From: Candidatus Nomurabacteria bacterium
Lineage (GTDB): Bacteria; Patescibacteriota; Minisyncoccia; Phycocordibacterales; UBA9973
Direction: 5' to 3'
DNA: 50,883 nucleotides
Assembly: GCA_026395915.1 (NCBI GenBank)
Contig: JAPLXU010000017.1
Coordinates: forward strand, 3,023 to 53,905
Shown here: piece after piece, positions 1 to 8,697 of the stretch
How the letters are laid out: the number at the start of each line of letters is the position of its first letter
Position numbering within the stretch: position 1 is the stretch's first letter
Position numbers and translations under genes: made by a program
Notes under the pieces: generated by a model
Database searches by the model: none
What the model was told of the DNA's origin: nothing
What the model saw: only the letters and a program-made list of their open reading frames with translations

Positions 1-1135
<1,135 letters not shown>

Positions 1136-1370
1136 TGAAAAATGTCTTCCATCACTTCGGTGATGGGGATTAAAATCCCAAGCACTCTCTGAGTGTTTGG
1201 GATGTGAGTCGGTATTGCACGCCTCAATTGAGCGCGCAATGGACAATGATAGAATGTCCTAAAAACTATTTGACATGAGGCAAAGACCCGAGGTTAAAAG
1301 CCCGCCTGCATCAGCTATGCTGAAAGCATTGCGGGCAGGAACGAAACAAAATAAAGAACAGCAAAAACTA
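1136..1370 (+). other. 16S 3' trailer, noncoding, with hairpins
   Basis: No gene seen. Hairpins are visible around CCATCACTTCGGTGATGG (about 1150-1167), at AATCCCAAGCAC...GTGTTTGGGAT (about 1174-1203) and at GGACA...TGTCC (about 1240-1259), followed by a palindromic repeat (1301-1339) and the terminator. There is no tRNA and no 23S start, unlike a usual rRNA spacer. It probably carries the 16S 3' processing structures. Confidence 0.6.
1301..1339 (-). repeat. Palindromic element, family A (PARNAS type)
   Basis: Reverse-orientation copy of the element that begins CCTGCCCGCAATGCTT and ends in GGCGGG. It matches copies in secA (12393), typA (48776), the cysteine desulfurase (37922) and the spacer at 29155. 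Here it lies in the 16S trailer upstream of the terminator. Confidence 0.85.
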
Positions 1371-1402
1371 AAAAAACATCACACGCAAGTGTGGTGTTTT
1401 TT
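1371..1402 (+). terminator. Rho-independent terminator of the 16S unit
   Basis: Stem AAACATCACAC / GTGTGGTGTTT with a GCAA loop followed by a T-rich run. It closes the 16S transcript about 240 nt after the rRNA, supporting an rRNA unit without linked 23S. Confidence 0.85.
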
Positions 1403-1405
1403 GTT

Positions 1406-1434
1406 TTGACAAAAATTATTTTTTGATATATCTT
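1406..1434 (+). promoter_or_regulatory. Promoter for the small transcript at 1440-1660
   Basis: TTGACA (1406-1411), 17-nt spacer, TATCTT (1429-1434). It directly follows the 16S terminator. The -35 is perfect, the -10 weak. Confidence 0.5.
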
Positions 1435-1464
1435 GTGGAAGACAGTCAATTGCACAAAAGTTTT

Positions 1465-1614
1465 ATGGAACAAAAAAAAGAACAGTCCTGTCCTTCTGAA
1501 GAGCAGTATAAGCACCATCGTCTGGTCTTTCGGAGCTGGGAACCCAAATCTAAGCCCGAAGAACCAGATGACGATGGGAGGATTCTGGCCCTCCAACAGC
1601 AATATGCCAGTTAA
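1465..1614 (+). CDS. Small hypothetical protein (49 aa) or small RNA
   Basis: A promoter-like sequence, an ATG-initiated 49-codon frame and a strong terminator form one compact unit between the 16S and hicB. The peptide is hydrophilic, begins MEQKKEQSCPSEEQ, and has a charged, proline-rich middle (SWEPKSKPEEPDDDGR). No family is recognised. An upstream TTG at 1423 would lengthen it but lies inside the promoter. The frame ends 5 nt before the terminator stem, which fits a real mini-gene, but a noncoding RNA of about 220 nt that happens to be open is equally possible. Confidence 0.35.
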   Translation: MEQKKEQSCPSEEQYKHHRLVFRSWEPKSKPEEPDDDGRILALQQQYAS

Positions 1615-1618
1615 GTCA

Positions 1619-1660
1619 GGCCGTGTGTCACCCTCGAGGTGCTCACGGCCGATTTTTATT
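1619..1660 (+). terminator. Terminator after the small ORF
   Basis: Stem GGCCGTG (1619-1625) / CACGGCC (1644-1650) with inner pair CACC/GGTG, then GATTTTTATTT. Confidence 0.85.
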
Positions 1661-1728
1661 TATACCATTTTACAAAAGAGATTTTTGTGTTTGTGCGACA
1701 CTCATTACTGTGATAATATGTAACCATT

Positions 1729-2031
1729 ATGAATACATATCAGAAAGGTTCTGTCCGCACAATAATCTTTAAGGATAATGATGTGTGGGTTGGTGTTGCC
1801 TTAGAGTTTAATATTGTTGAAACTGGAGACGATCCTCGAGAAGTTTTTCTCATGCTTGATGAAGCCATTCGTGGATATGTTATTTCTGCCAAGAAATCAA
1901 AAATTCGCCCGAGTATTCTAAATCAAGTTTCCGATAAAGAATACGAAGATCTTTGGAAAAACTTAAATTCTCCCAAGCCAGTAAAATCCCCGTATCAAAT
2001 TTATAGTTTTGGGGAAAGAATAATTTCGTAA
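1729..2031 (+). CDS. hicB: HicB-like antitoxin
   Basis: A 100-aa protein with the HicB partial RNase-H-like fold: an N-terminal strand pattern (SVRTIIFKDNDVWVGVALEFNIVETGDD) followed by a helix with REVFLMLDEAIRGYV. HicB binds and neutralises the HicA toxin and usually represses its own operon. The hicA start lies 5 nt after its stop, giving the B-then-A order seen in many HicBA pairs. A GATAAT box (1712-1717) lies 11 nt before the ATG, so the leader is very short. No obvious C-terminal DNA-binding domain is visible, so autoregulation through this protein is uncertain. Confidence 0.75.
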   Translation: MNTYQKGSVRTIIFKDNDVWVGVALEFNIVETGDDPREVFLMLDEAIRGYVISAKKSKIRPSILNQVSDKEYEDLWKNLNSPKPVKSPYQIYSFGERIIS

Positions 2032-2036
2032 AAAAT

Positions 2037-2267
2037 ATGCCTCGCGGAATTAATAATTGGAGTTTTGCGGATGTAAAAAGATTTCTTTCCGATTATAATT
2101 TCAGATTAAGTCATGTCGAGGGCAGTCACTATTTTTATGTTGGTTCGGTTAAAGGAAGAGTACATCAAATTTGTGTGCCATTTCATAGCAATAAAGCAAT
2201 ACATCCAAAAACGATGAAAAGCATAATTAATCAGTCTGGAATTGAGATCAAAGAGTGGATTAAGTAA
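2037..2267 (+). CDS. hicA: HicA-like mRNA interferase toxin
   Basis: A 76-aa HicA-family protein with a double-stranded-RNA-binding-like fold. The family's catalytic histidine motif is visible as GSHYFY (about residues 29-34), followed by VPFHSNKAIHPKTMKSIINQSGI, which matches the conserved C-terminal half of HicA. Toxins of this family cleave mRNA in a ribosome-independent way. It pairs with hicB immediately upstream (5-nt gap). The length is normal for the family and no lesions are visible, so the pair looks functional. Confidence 0.8.
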   Translation: MPRGINNWSFADVKRFLSDYNFRLSHVEGSHYFYVGSVKGRVHQICVPFHSNKAIHPKTMKSIINQSGIEIKEWIK

Positions 2268-2274
2268 AAATAAT

Positions 2275-4050
2275 GTGAATAAAGAATTTTTGGAAATAAT
2301 AAATGGATTTAAACGCACTTTGCGACTCATGGAAAAACCAGAGAAAACTGCTTTAGTTTTCGCGTCTTTCCTTATGCTCATTACTGGAGTTCTCACTAAC
2401 CTACCTGCTGTTATTTTAGGGCGTTTGGTGGATAAAATTGTCGGGGTAGAAAATTTTGATGTGAGTATTGCGGTTCCGTTTATTGCTTTAATAATCGGTA
2501 TAATTCTCATACGCGAAGTGCTAACTGTTGTAAGAAAATATTTTGTTGAAAATGTGGCGACACAAACTGATAAAAAACAGACAGTAAATGTCATTGAGCA
2601 TTTGCTTAAAACAGATATTGCAAATATTAATCAACAGCAAATCGGGTCGCTCCACGGAAGAATTTTTAGATCAATCCAAGGAATGATAAAAATTATCAAA
2701 CTCGGATTTCTCGATTTTTTTCCGGTTTTCTTCAGTGGACTAGCCGCAATTGCTATCGCACTAACTCAAAAACCATTACTGGCTAGCGTAATGGTTTTGG
2801 TAATTCCAGTTGGACTTTTCATCATTGTGTGGCAAGTTTCCTCGCAGAAAGGAATACGAGTGACTTTATTGCGAGGAAAAGAAAAAATCGACGGAGCAGT
2901 CGTTGAGATGCTTGGTGGTATAGAAACAGTGCGAGCATTGAATACTGAAAATAAAGAAGTGGCGAAAGTTGAAGAAGTTGCCGAAGCAATGAGAAAAAAA
3001 GAAATTAGGCATCATATTTTTATGGCGTTGTTTGATTCCGGAAAATATCTCAATGAGGCATTTTTCTATGTCATAGTAATTTCTCTTTCAATTTTTCTCG
3101 CGGCACAAGGAATAATCACAAAAGGCGACATTCTTGTTTATTCTATTCTGTTTTTGAGTATCACAGGACCATTGCGTGAAATTCATAGAATACTCGATGA
3201 AGCTCATGAAAGTTCAATTAGGGTAAATGACTTATATGATTTGCTCGATCAACCGAGAGATGTTTCTTTCCAAGCGAATGACAAAGAAAGATTTGCCTCA
3301 AACAACGCCAACGCAATAGAGATAAACAAACTATCTTTCAAATATGAAAATTCGCTAGTCTTGCAAGATATCAATTTCGTTATAAAGAACGGAGAGAAAA
3401 TCGGCATAGCTGGTGCGTCTGGTTGCGGTAAATCTACGCTCATAAAAATTCTATTACGATTAGTGCATGGCTATTCTGGAAACGTAGAGATTTTTGGCAA
3501 GAATTTGAATACCGTAAGCAGAGAAGAAATTGCGGATTGTATTGCATATGTGCCACAAAAGACACATATATTTTCGGGTTCTATAAAAGACAATATTGTT
3601 TATGGTTGCGAACGAGAGAATATCACAGATGAAGAAGTTATCAGAGCCGCAAAACTGGCGAATTTATATGAAGAGATAAAAAATTCACTCGGAGGATTAT
3701 CGGGCAGGGTCGCCGAGAATGGAAATAACTTGAGCGGTGGACAGAAACAGCGACTCGCTATTGCGCGACTGATATTAAAATCACCAGAACTATTGATACT
3801 TGATGAGGCGGCTTCTGCCCTAGATAATACGAACGAAATCAAAATTCAAAGAAACATTGAGCAATTGTTCAAAGATAAGACGACCATAACAATTGCTCAC
3901 CGACTGACGACGCTCAAAAACACTGATAGGATTTTTGTTTTTGAACGAGGCAGGATAGTCCAAGAAGGAACCTTTGACGGCCTCACCAACCAAAAAGGTC
4001 TCTTCCAAGATTTTTTAAGACAGAAAGAACCTGAGACTTTTTATTTGTAA
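2275..4050 (+). CDS. ABC exporter, fused permease and ATPase
   Basis: A type IV ABC transporter half-molecule of about 591 aa: an N-terminal six-helix transmembrane domain (about 1-310) and a C-terminal nucleotide-binding domain. Walker A GASGCGKST (about 380-388), signature LSGGQKQR (about 486), Walker B LLILDEAASALD (about 506) and the switch histidine in IAHRLTT are all present, so ATP hydrolysis should work. GTG at 2275 is chosen because it follows the hicA stop; TTG at 2242 would overlap hicA. The protein probably homodimerises in the inner membrane. The substrate (peptide, lipid or drug) cannot be read from the sequence, and no peptidase-C39 domain is present. Confidence 0.85.
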   Translation: MNKEFLEIINGFKRTLRLMEKPEKTALVFASFLMLITGVLTNLPAVILGRLVDKIVGVENFDVSIAVPFIALIIGIILIREVLTVVRKYFVENVATQTDKKQTVNVIEHLLKTDIANINQQQIGSLHGRIFRSIQGMIKIIKLGFLDFFPVFFSGLAAIAIALTQKPLLASVMVLVIPVGLFIIVWQVSSQKGIRVTLLRGKEKIDGAVVEMLGGIETVRALNTENKEVAKVEEVAEAMRKKEIRHHIFMALFDSGKYLNEAFFYVIVISLSIFLAAQGIITKGDILVYSILFLSITGPLREIHRILDEAHESSIRVNDLYDLLDQPRDVSFQANDKERFASNNANAIEINKLSFKYENSLVLQDINFVIKNGEKIGIAGASGCGKSTLIKILLRLVHGYSGNVEIFGKNLNTVSREEIADCIAYVPQKTHIFSGSIKDNIVYGCERENITDEEVIRAAKLANLYEEIKNSLGGLSGRVAENGNNLSGGQKQRLAIARLILKSPELLILDEAASALDNTNEIKIQRNIEQLFKDKTTITIAHRLTTLKNTDRIFVFERGRIVQEGTFDGLTNQKGLFQDFLRQKEPETFYL

Positions 4051-4055
4051 ATTTG

Positions 4056-4061
4056 TATAAT
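4056..4061 (+). promoter_or_regulatory. -10 box for a leaderless ligase transcript
   Basis: A perfect TATAAT 6 nt before the ATG at 4068, so the transcript should begin at or next to the start codon. It overlaps the end of the ABC exporter gene region. No good -35 is visible. Confidence 0.6.
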
Positions 4062-4067
4062 AAGACA

Positions 4068-4976
4068 ATGGCTAAAAAACAAATTGGAGTAATCAGAGGC
4101 GGGACGGGGGAGCATTATGCTTCGTCGCTCAAACGTGGCGGGGAAATTATTTCTCACATTTTTGAAAATCTACAAGACAAGTATAGAGTGGTTGATATTT
4201 TGATTGACAAGAAAGGCGTTTGGCATTTGGGTGGTGTGCCGATAGTTCCTGCTGACTTGATGAGCAAAGTTGATCTTGTTTGGAATATTTCCGATTCATC
4301 TTTATCTGCGACTCTTGATAGTTTATCTATTCCAAACATCAGCCACAATTCTTTTTCTTCTGCCTTTGTGAACAGTAAAGAAATGTTACGAGAACATATT
4401 AAACAAGTAGGTATTTCTATGCCGAAGTCCATCGTTTTGCCAGTCTACCAAAAAGATTTTGACGGCCCCCGTGAAAGATATAGCATAAAAAAAGCAAAAG
4501 AAATCCATGAAAAATTTTCAGCGCCGTGGATTGTGAAATCTTTTACTCTGGACTCCAATATGGCGGTGCATTTGGCGAAAACTTTTAATGAGTTAGTGGC
4601 TGGGATAGAAGATGGCGTGAAGCACGGAAAGAGTATTTTAATAGAAGAATTTATCACAGGGAAAGTGGCTTCGATGCATTCAGTGTCACATTTTCGTGGC
4701 AAGGAGACTTATGTCTTTCCGCCCGTAAGCGTCTTCGGCAACATTTCTTCTCTCGAAAAAGAAGAATTAACCAATCTCGCAAGAAATTTGCACAATCATC
4801 TCGGCGCCAAATATTATTTGAAATCAGATTTTGTTTTGAATAAAAATGGCAGAGTTTATTTTCTCGATTTTGATTTGATGCCAAATTTGAAATCGCATTC
4901 GCATTTTTCACAAGCCTGCGAGTCTGTTGGCGCAAAAATGTATCATGTGGTAGAACATATTATAGAAAATGCGTGA
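4068..4976 (+). CDS. ATP-grasp protein, D-alanine--D-alanine ligase-like
   Basis: A 302-aa protein with the three-part ATP-grasp layout of Ddl: an N-terminal alpha/beta domain (KKQIGVIRGGTGEHYASSLKR), a central ATP-binding domain (PWIVKSF, ILIEEFITGKVASMHSV) and a C-terminal metal-binding segment (KSDFVLNKNGRVYFLDFD). True Ddl enzymes have an E-(I/V)-N-T-x-P-G motif at the Mg site; here it reads DFDLMPNL, so this is a divergent member that may use other substrates. ATG 4068 is preferred over a TTG at 4053 because the -10 box lies between them. No canonical Ddl is seen near the mur cluster in this window. Confidence 0.7.
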   Translation: MAKKQIGVIRGGTGEHYASSLKRGGEIISHIFENLQDKYRVVDILIDKKGVWHLGGVPIVPADLMSKVDLVWNISDSSLSATLDSLSIPNISHNSFSSAFVNSKEMLREHIKQVGISMPKSIVLPVYQKDFDGPRERYSIKKAKEIHEKFSAPWIVKSFTLDSNMAVHLAKTFNELVAGIEDGVKHGKSILIEEFITGKVASMHSVSHFRGKETYVFPPVSVFGNISSLEKEELTNLARNLHNHLGAKYYLKSDFVLNKNGRVYFLDFDLMPNLKSHSHFSQACESVGAKMYHVVEHIIENA

Positions 4977-4982
4977 TAGTTA

Positions 4983-5055
4983 GGGCCGTTAGCTCACTTG
5001 GTAGAGCGCGCGCATGGCATGTGCGAGGTAACCGGTTCGATCCCGGTACGGTCCA
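4983..5055 (+). tRNA. tRNA-Ala (GGC)
   Basis: Cloverleaf with acceptor GGGCCGT/ACGGTCC including the alanine identity pair G3-U70, anticodon loop ATGGCAT in a 5-bp stem, and T arm ACCGG/CCGGT. The full CCA is not encoded. Confidence 0.95.
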
Positions 5056-5058
5056 CAA

Positions 5059-5130
5059 GCATCTTTAGCTCAGTGGTAGAGCGTCCCGTTCACATCGGGA
5101 AGGTCGTAAGTTCGATCCTTACAAGATGCA
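5059..5130 (+). tRNA. tRNA-Val (CAC)
   Basis: Acceptor GCATCTT/AAGATGC, anticodon loop TTCACAT in stem TCCCG/CGGGA, T arm GTAAG/CTTAC. Confidence 0.94.
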
Positions 5131-5154
5131 CCCCCAAAGTTAGGTAAAAAATTT

Positions 5155-5225
5155 GGGCCTATAGTAAAGTGGTATTACACTACATTCGCATTGTAGGGGC
5201 GCGAGTCCGATTCTCGCTAGGTCCA
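5155..5225 (+). tRNA. tRNA-Ala (CGC)
   Basis: Acceptor GGGCCTA/TAGGTCC with a G3-U70 pair, anticodon loop TTCGCAT in stem CTACA/TGTAG. CCA is encoded at 5226-5228. Confidence 0.92.
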
Positions 5226-5278
5226 CCATTTATTAAATATCCATATTTTGTTAATATGAAATTTAAGGGCATGTGGCG

Positions 5279-5318
5279 CCCGCCCGCCATCGCTTCGCTC
5301 AGGCGAAAGCGGGCGGGG
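5279..5318 (-). repeat. Palindromic element, family B, between tRNA genes
   Basis: CCCGCCCGCCATCGCTTCGC...GCGGGCGGGG. It is the reverse complement of the copy at 18086-18125 and shares its ends (CCTGCCCGC...GGCGGGG) with family A, but the interior differs. It lies between tRNA-Ala(CGC) and tRNA-Leu(CAG). Confidence 0.85.
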
Positions 5319-5334
5319 AATTGGTATATAATTT

Positions 5335-5418
5335 GCCGAAGTGGCGTAATTGGTAAACGCGCTGCGTTCAGGACGCAGTGAGGGTAACCTCGTAAGGGTT
5401 CAACTCCCTTCTTCGGCA
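5335..5418 (+). tRNA. tRNA-Leu (CAG)
   Basis: Class II tRNA: acceptor GCCGAAG/CTTCGGC, anticodon loop TTCAGGA in stem CTGCG/CGCAG, long variable arm, T loop TTCAACT. CCA is encoded at 5419-5421. Confidence 0.94.
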
Positions 5419-5422
5419 CCAC

Positions 5423-5493
5423 CGGGCCGTAGTATACCGGTAGTACGCATCCTTCGGGAGGATGTAGATTGGGTTCGATTCCCAACGGCCCGA
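5423..5493 (+). tRNA. tRNA-Pro (CGG)
   Basis: Acceptor CGGGCCG/CGGCCCG, anticodon loop TTCGGGA in stem CATCC/GGATG, T loop TTCGATT. It starts 1 nt after the encoded CCA of tRNA-Leu, so the cluster is probably cotranscribed. Confidence 0.94.
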
Positions 5494-5495
5494 CA

Positions 5496-5524
5496 TTGCT
5501 TTAGCTTATTGATTGATTTATAAT
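5496..5524 (+). promoter_or_regulatory. Promoter with leaderless start for the coiled-coil gene
   Basis: TTGCTT (5496-5501), 17-nt spacer, TATAAT (5519-5524), then 7 nt to the ATG at 5532, so transcription should start at the start codon. Confidence 0.75.
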
Positions 5525-5531
5525 ACGGAGT

Positions 5532-5903
5532 ATGAAAAAGGTTGTAAAAAATACAAATAAAAAAGACGAAAAAATGAATCGATATTTAGGCGCGCTTAAT
5601 GAAATACACGGTGAGACTCTTAAAGGGATTAGAGAAGGTTCTATTGTTGTGAATAGAAAACTTGATAAAATTACAGAGACTTTGTCGGAGCATACGAAAA
5701 TTTTAGATAAACACACAGAGATTTTATCTGAACATACAAAAAAGCTTGATTCGCACACAGAAATGATTGGAACTTTGATGGTTGACATGACCATAGTCAA
5801 AGAAGACCTTTCTGTGATAAAAAGCGACTTAAAAAAGAAAGTTGATTATGATGAATTTCAATCTTTAGTTAAAAGAGTTCAAAAAATAGAAGCGAAGATA
5901 TAA
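5532..5903 (+). CDS. Coiled-coil protein with heptad repeats, unknown function
   Basis: A 123-aa hydrophilic protein. After a lysine-rich N terminus comes a long predicted coiled coil (about 35-120) with a degenerate 7- to 14-residue repeat of the form HTKILDKHTEILSEHTKKLDSHTEM. There is no signal peptide or membrane segment. Such short repetitive coiled coils are common in Parcubacteria; some resemble phage-associated or structural proteins. The gene has its own leaderless promoter directly behind the tRNA cluster. Function not recognised. Confidence 0.7.
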   Translation: MKKVVKNTNKKDEKMNRYLGALNEIHGETLKGIREGSIVVNRKLDKITETLSEHTKILDKHTEILSEHTKKLDSHTEMIGTLMVDMTIVKEDLSVIKSDLKKKVDYDEFQSLVKRVQKIEAKI

Positions 5904-6006
5904 AAATGATTTTAATAATTAAAAAAACACATGTTAAAAACTTTAAATAAAAATTCAAGAGAGAGAGAGAGTAGCATCCAACTTTTTAAGTTTTACAAAA
6001 ATTTTC

Positions 6007-6834
6007 ATGGATAAAGTACTAAAAAATACTTTAGTTTTTGTTTTTATGTTTGGTTTTTTTGTACCAACTTTTTCTCTTGCCTCTAACACCAACGGCACCA
6101 TAGATTCGACTTTTCGCTATGCTTGGGGAGAAAATATTGGTTTTGTTGATTTTGGTTCATCCGCCGGAAATGTTCATATCACAGATTCTGCGATTTCCGG
6201 TTCTTTCTATGGAGAAAATATCGGCTGGATAGATCTTTCTACAATCACAAATAATAATGAAGGCGTATTGTCCGGTTACGCTTGGGGAGAGAATGTTGGC
6301 TGGGTAGATTTTAGTAAGGTTACCATTGGTTCAGATGGTGTTTTTTCTGGTTCTGCTTATAATGGAAACGTTGGTTGGATAACTTTTGGCGCAGGCGATA
6401 ATAAAGTAGTTACAGATTGGCGGCCATTAAGCGCTCGTCCAAGACGCCATGGAGGAGGACGGCCAATAATTATTCCTTTACCAGCTACTCCTCCAACAAT
6501 TTCCATTCCATCTGCAACACCAACTGTTCCTGTCATTCCACCAATTATAATTCCAACCACCCCGCCTTCAGCTCCCCTCCTTAATGACGCGGGTGGTAAT
6601 TTCTGCAGTTTCTGCATTCCAACTTTCAATAATGGAAGCAAAGGTGAACCAGTCAAAGAGTTGCAGATATTCTTGAATAAAGCGTTGAAGTCAAATTTGG
6701 CAGTTGATGGAAAATTAGGTCCGAAAACATTTGCCGTAATCAAGAAATGGCAAAAAGCTAACGGTCTAAAAGCTGATGGTTTTGTCGGCCCAGCCACAAA
6801 AGCAAAAATGAATTTTGTTATTATTAATAAATAA
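6007..6834 (+). CDS. Secreted GW-repeat protein with peptidoglycan-binding domain
   Basis: A 275-aa exported protein: signal peptide (1 to about 26, ending FSLAS); four imperfect repeats of about 30 aa around YAWGENIGFVDF, YGENIGWIDL, YAWGENVGWVDF and YNGNVGWITF (about 35-130); a proline/threonine/isoleucine-rich linker (about 155-190); and a C-terminal peptidoglycan_binding_1 domain (about 205-270; GSKGEPVKELQIFLNKAL, LAVDGKLGPKTFAVIKKWQ, GPATKAKM). Known family behaviour suggests a wall-anchored surface protein whose repeats face outward. It lies 14 nt upstream of the DGR target gene, so the two may be co-expressed surface proteins. Confidence 0.8.
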   Translation: MDKVLKNTLVFVFMFGFFVPTFSLASNTNGTIDSTFRYAWGENIGFVDFGSSAGNVHITDSAISGSFYGENIGWIDLSTITNNNEGVLSGYAWGENVGWVDFSKVTIGSDGVFSGSAYNGNVGWITFGAGDNKVVTDWRPLSARPRRHGGGRPIIIPLPATPPTISIPSATPTVPVIPPIIIPTTPPSAPLLNDAGGNFCSFCIPTFNNGSKGEPVKELQIFLNKALKSNLAVDGKLGPKTFAVIKKWQKANGLKADGFVGPATKAKMNFVIINK

Positions 6835-6848
6835 AAAAATATATAATT

Positions 6849-7955
6849 ATGAAAAAAATATTTTTAACTGTATCTTATCTTTTAGTCACTATTTTAGTCG
6901 GAGTCACAGTCGTTTATGCGGGCAATCTTACTCCACCCGGACCAGTCGCAAATACAATGTATAGCTTGACTGATATATTCAACCTGTCAGCAGGCACGAC
7001 TACGACATTAGGAACTGGGGTCATACCCACGACACCTGCTTCAATTGTCGCAACTGGTAAAACTTTAACAGAAGTCTATGATGCCATATCCGCCCAGCTT
7101 GGTATTTTATCTGCTGGTAAAATTGCTAAAAACATTTCTGCTTTCGGGTTTACTGGCGCTCTTTACGGAGATGTTGATGCTTCTAAAGTTCTTACTTCGG
7201 CCACATATGCGGGTACTATGGCAGATAAGACAGGATTAAATGTTGCCTCTACTGCTCAATCTCAAGCAGGTGGCGTAAATTACTTTACGGCGGCTCAAGG
7301 TTATTATGATGGCACAGCGAAAGTTTCTGCCACAGACGCGCAGATTGTGGCTCTTAATTCTAGTTTAGTCACTGGCAACATAAAAAGTGGCGCGACTATT
7401 TTCGGAGTTGCAGGAAGCGTCAGCGGAGGTTCTTCTGCCGGTTTTTTAAAAACTAATCAAACTATATGCTACGACACAGCAGGTAGTGTCGTAGCCTGCG
7501 CAGGCACTGGTCAAGATGGAGAACTGTTAAAAGGCACAGCCCGCTCTTATACTGACAACAATGATGGCACTATTACAGACAATTCTACTGGTCTTGTCTG
7601 GCAAAAATGCTCAAAAGGTTTAAGTGGCACCATTTGTGAGACTGGTTCAGCTGTAACTGCGACTTGGGCGGATGCGCTTACCTATTGCAATGCTAATACT
7701 GCTACTCTTCCCGGTAGTGGTTGGCGTTTGCCGAATGTCTATGAGCTTTACAGTCTGGTCGATTTCGGAGTCGCGAGCGCTCCATTTATCAATACCAATA
7801 CAACTGCGTTTCCCGCTACAGTGAGTGCCAACTACTGGTCATCTACTTGTCGGCCTGCTAACTTCACGTACGCCATGCTCGTGAACTTCAACAACGGCTT
7901 CACGAACGGCTACACTAAGACCAATATCCTCTATGTTCGCTGTGTCCGAGGATAA
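6849..7955 (+). CDS. DGR target protein: secreted, DUF1566-type C-terminal lectin fold
   Basis: A 368-aa exported protein: signal peptide (MKKIFLTVSYLLVTILVGVT...VYA), a middle region rich in T/A/S with DASKVLTSATYAGTMA-type segments, and a C-terminal DUF1566-like domain (about 230-368) with NDGTITDNSTGLVWQKC, WADALTYCN, GWRLPNVYELYSLVD, NYWSST and YVRCVRG. DUF1566-type domains are known DGR targets with a C-type-lectin-like fold. The last 48 codons are the variable region (7807-7950) matching the template repeat downstream. Eight template AAY codons have been changed here (to A, Y, L, F, G, Y, T, L), consistent with diversified ligand binding on the cell surface. It is followed by avd, TR and RT in the classical order. 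Confidence 0.9.
   Translation: MKKIFLTVSYLLVTILVGVTVVYAGNLTPPGPVANTMYSLTDIFNLSAGTTTTLGTGVIPTTPASIVATGKTLTEVYDAISAQLGILSAGKIAKNISAFGFTGALYGDVDASKVLTSATYAGTMADKTGLNVASTAQSQAGGVNYFTAAQGYYDGTAKVSATDAQIVALNSSLVTGNIKSGATIFGVAGSVSGGSSAGFLKTNQTICYDTAGSVVACAGTGQDGELLKGTARSYTDNNDGTITDNSTGLVWQKCSKGLSGTICETGSAVTATWADALTYCNANTATLPGSGWRLPNVYELYSLVDFGVASAPFINTNTTAFPATVSANYWSSTCRPANFTYAMLVNFNNGFTNGYTKTNILYVRCVRG
7807..7950 (+). other. DGR variable region (VR)
   Basis: A 144-nt segment at the 3' end of the target gene, collinear without gaps with the template repeat at 8515-8658. Hand alignment finds 17 differences; 15 are at template adenines (to G, C or T) and two are not (C to G, G to T), each next to a changed adenine codon position. 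Flanks are identical for 20 nt at the 5' end and 16 nt at the 3' end (GTTCGCTGTGTCCGAG). Confidence 0.95.
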
Positions 7956-8000
7956 TTTGGTTATTTGGGTATTTGTTCATTTTGCATTTTTTTAAATCCA

Positions 8001-8360
8001 ATGGCTCAATATTCTCATCTTCCTATATATAACACTGCATTTATTCTGCTTCGCGAAATGTATGAGCGGGTGCCGAAGTTTGGAAAACAATACAAATATT
8101 TATTGGGAGAAAAAATTATCGGAGCGAATATTGAAATTATCCGTCTAATTCTCGAGACGAATAATACTCGCGATGCGGTCAAGAGAAAAATTCTGCTTGA
8201 GCATCTAGTTTGGAATTCCGAGTCGATTATTATTTTCTTACGGATAGCGAATGAACTAAAGCAATTAGGAGGGGAAAAAAGTTATCTTTATCTTCTTGAA
8301 AAAACGGTAGCTCTTTCAAAACAAGCTGAGGGCTGGAGGAAAAGCGTTTCTAGAATTTAG
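8001..8360 (+). CDS. avd: DGR accessory variability determinant (Avd)-like protein
   Basis: A 119-aa all-helical protein starting MAQYSHLPIYNTAFILL, with the four-helix-bundle pattern of Avd / S23-like proteins (helices around MYERVPKFGKQYKYLLGEKI, NIEIIRLILETNNTRDA, LEHLVWNSESIIIFLRIANEL and SYLYLLEKTVALSKQAEGW). In studied DGRs Avd forms a pentameric barrel that binds the reverse transcriptase and nucleic acid and is needed for mutagenic retrohoming. ATG 8001 is chosen over an in-frame ATG at 7965 because the family begins there. It lies between target and TR. Confidence 0.85.
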   Translation: MAQYSHLPIYNTAFILLREMYERVPKFGKQYKYLLGEKIIGANIEIIRLILETNNTRDAVKRKILLEHLVWNSESIIIFLRIANELKQLGGEKSYLYLLEKTVALSKQAEGWRKSVSRI

Positions 8361-8514
8361 AAATGTGTCCCCAGAATTTATGATCCGCAGGATTATAAAG
8401 CGAGGGTTTGGGAATTCAGTTTCCGCTCTTTGTTGTCTTTTGAGTTTAATTTCAGAAAAAAAAGATAACAGAGGATAAAAGTACTCGATGGTCACGGACA
8501 GTCGGAAACTTCTT

Positions 8515-8658
8515 CGTTTCCCGCTACAGTGAGTAACAACTACTGGTCATCTACTTCACGACCTGCTAACTTCACGAACGCCATGAACGTGAACTTCAAC
8601 AACGGCAACACGAACAACAACAATAAGACCAATAGCAACTATGTTCGCTGTGTCCGAG
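8515..8658 (+). other. DGR template repeat (TR)
   Basis: Noncoding template of 144 nt, adenine-rich, containing 15 AAY codons in the register of the target frame (for example a run of AAC AAC AAC AAT). AAY codons are the hallmark of DGR templates because adenine mutagenesis at two positions samples many residues without creating stops. It lies between avd and the reverse transcriptase, ending 39 nt before the RT start. The preceding stretch 8361-8514 has no gene and is probably part of the TR RNA. Confidence 0.95.
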
Positions 8659-8697
8659 CACTCCCGCCTCCAGTCCCCAGTCTGTTTTATATTTCTT

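Noticed and set aside
4068..4976. Canonical D-alanine--D-alanine ligase
   Set aside because: The conserved N-T-x-P-G magnesium-site motif is missing, so only a Ddl-like ATP-grasp call is made.
5169..5485. Open frames on both strands across the tRNA cluster
   Set aside because: They overlap three well-formed tRNA genes and a palindrome.
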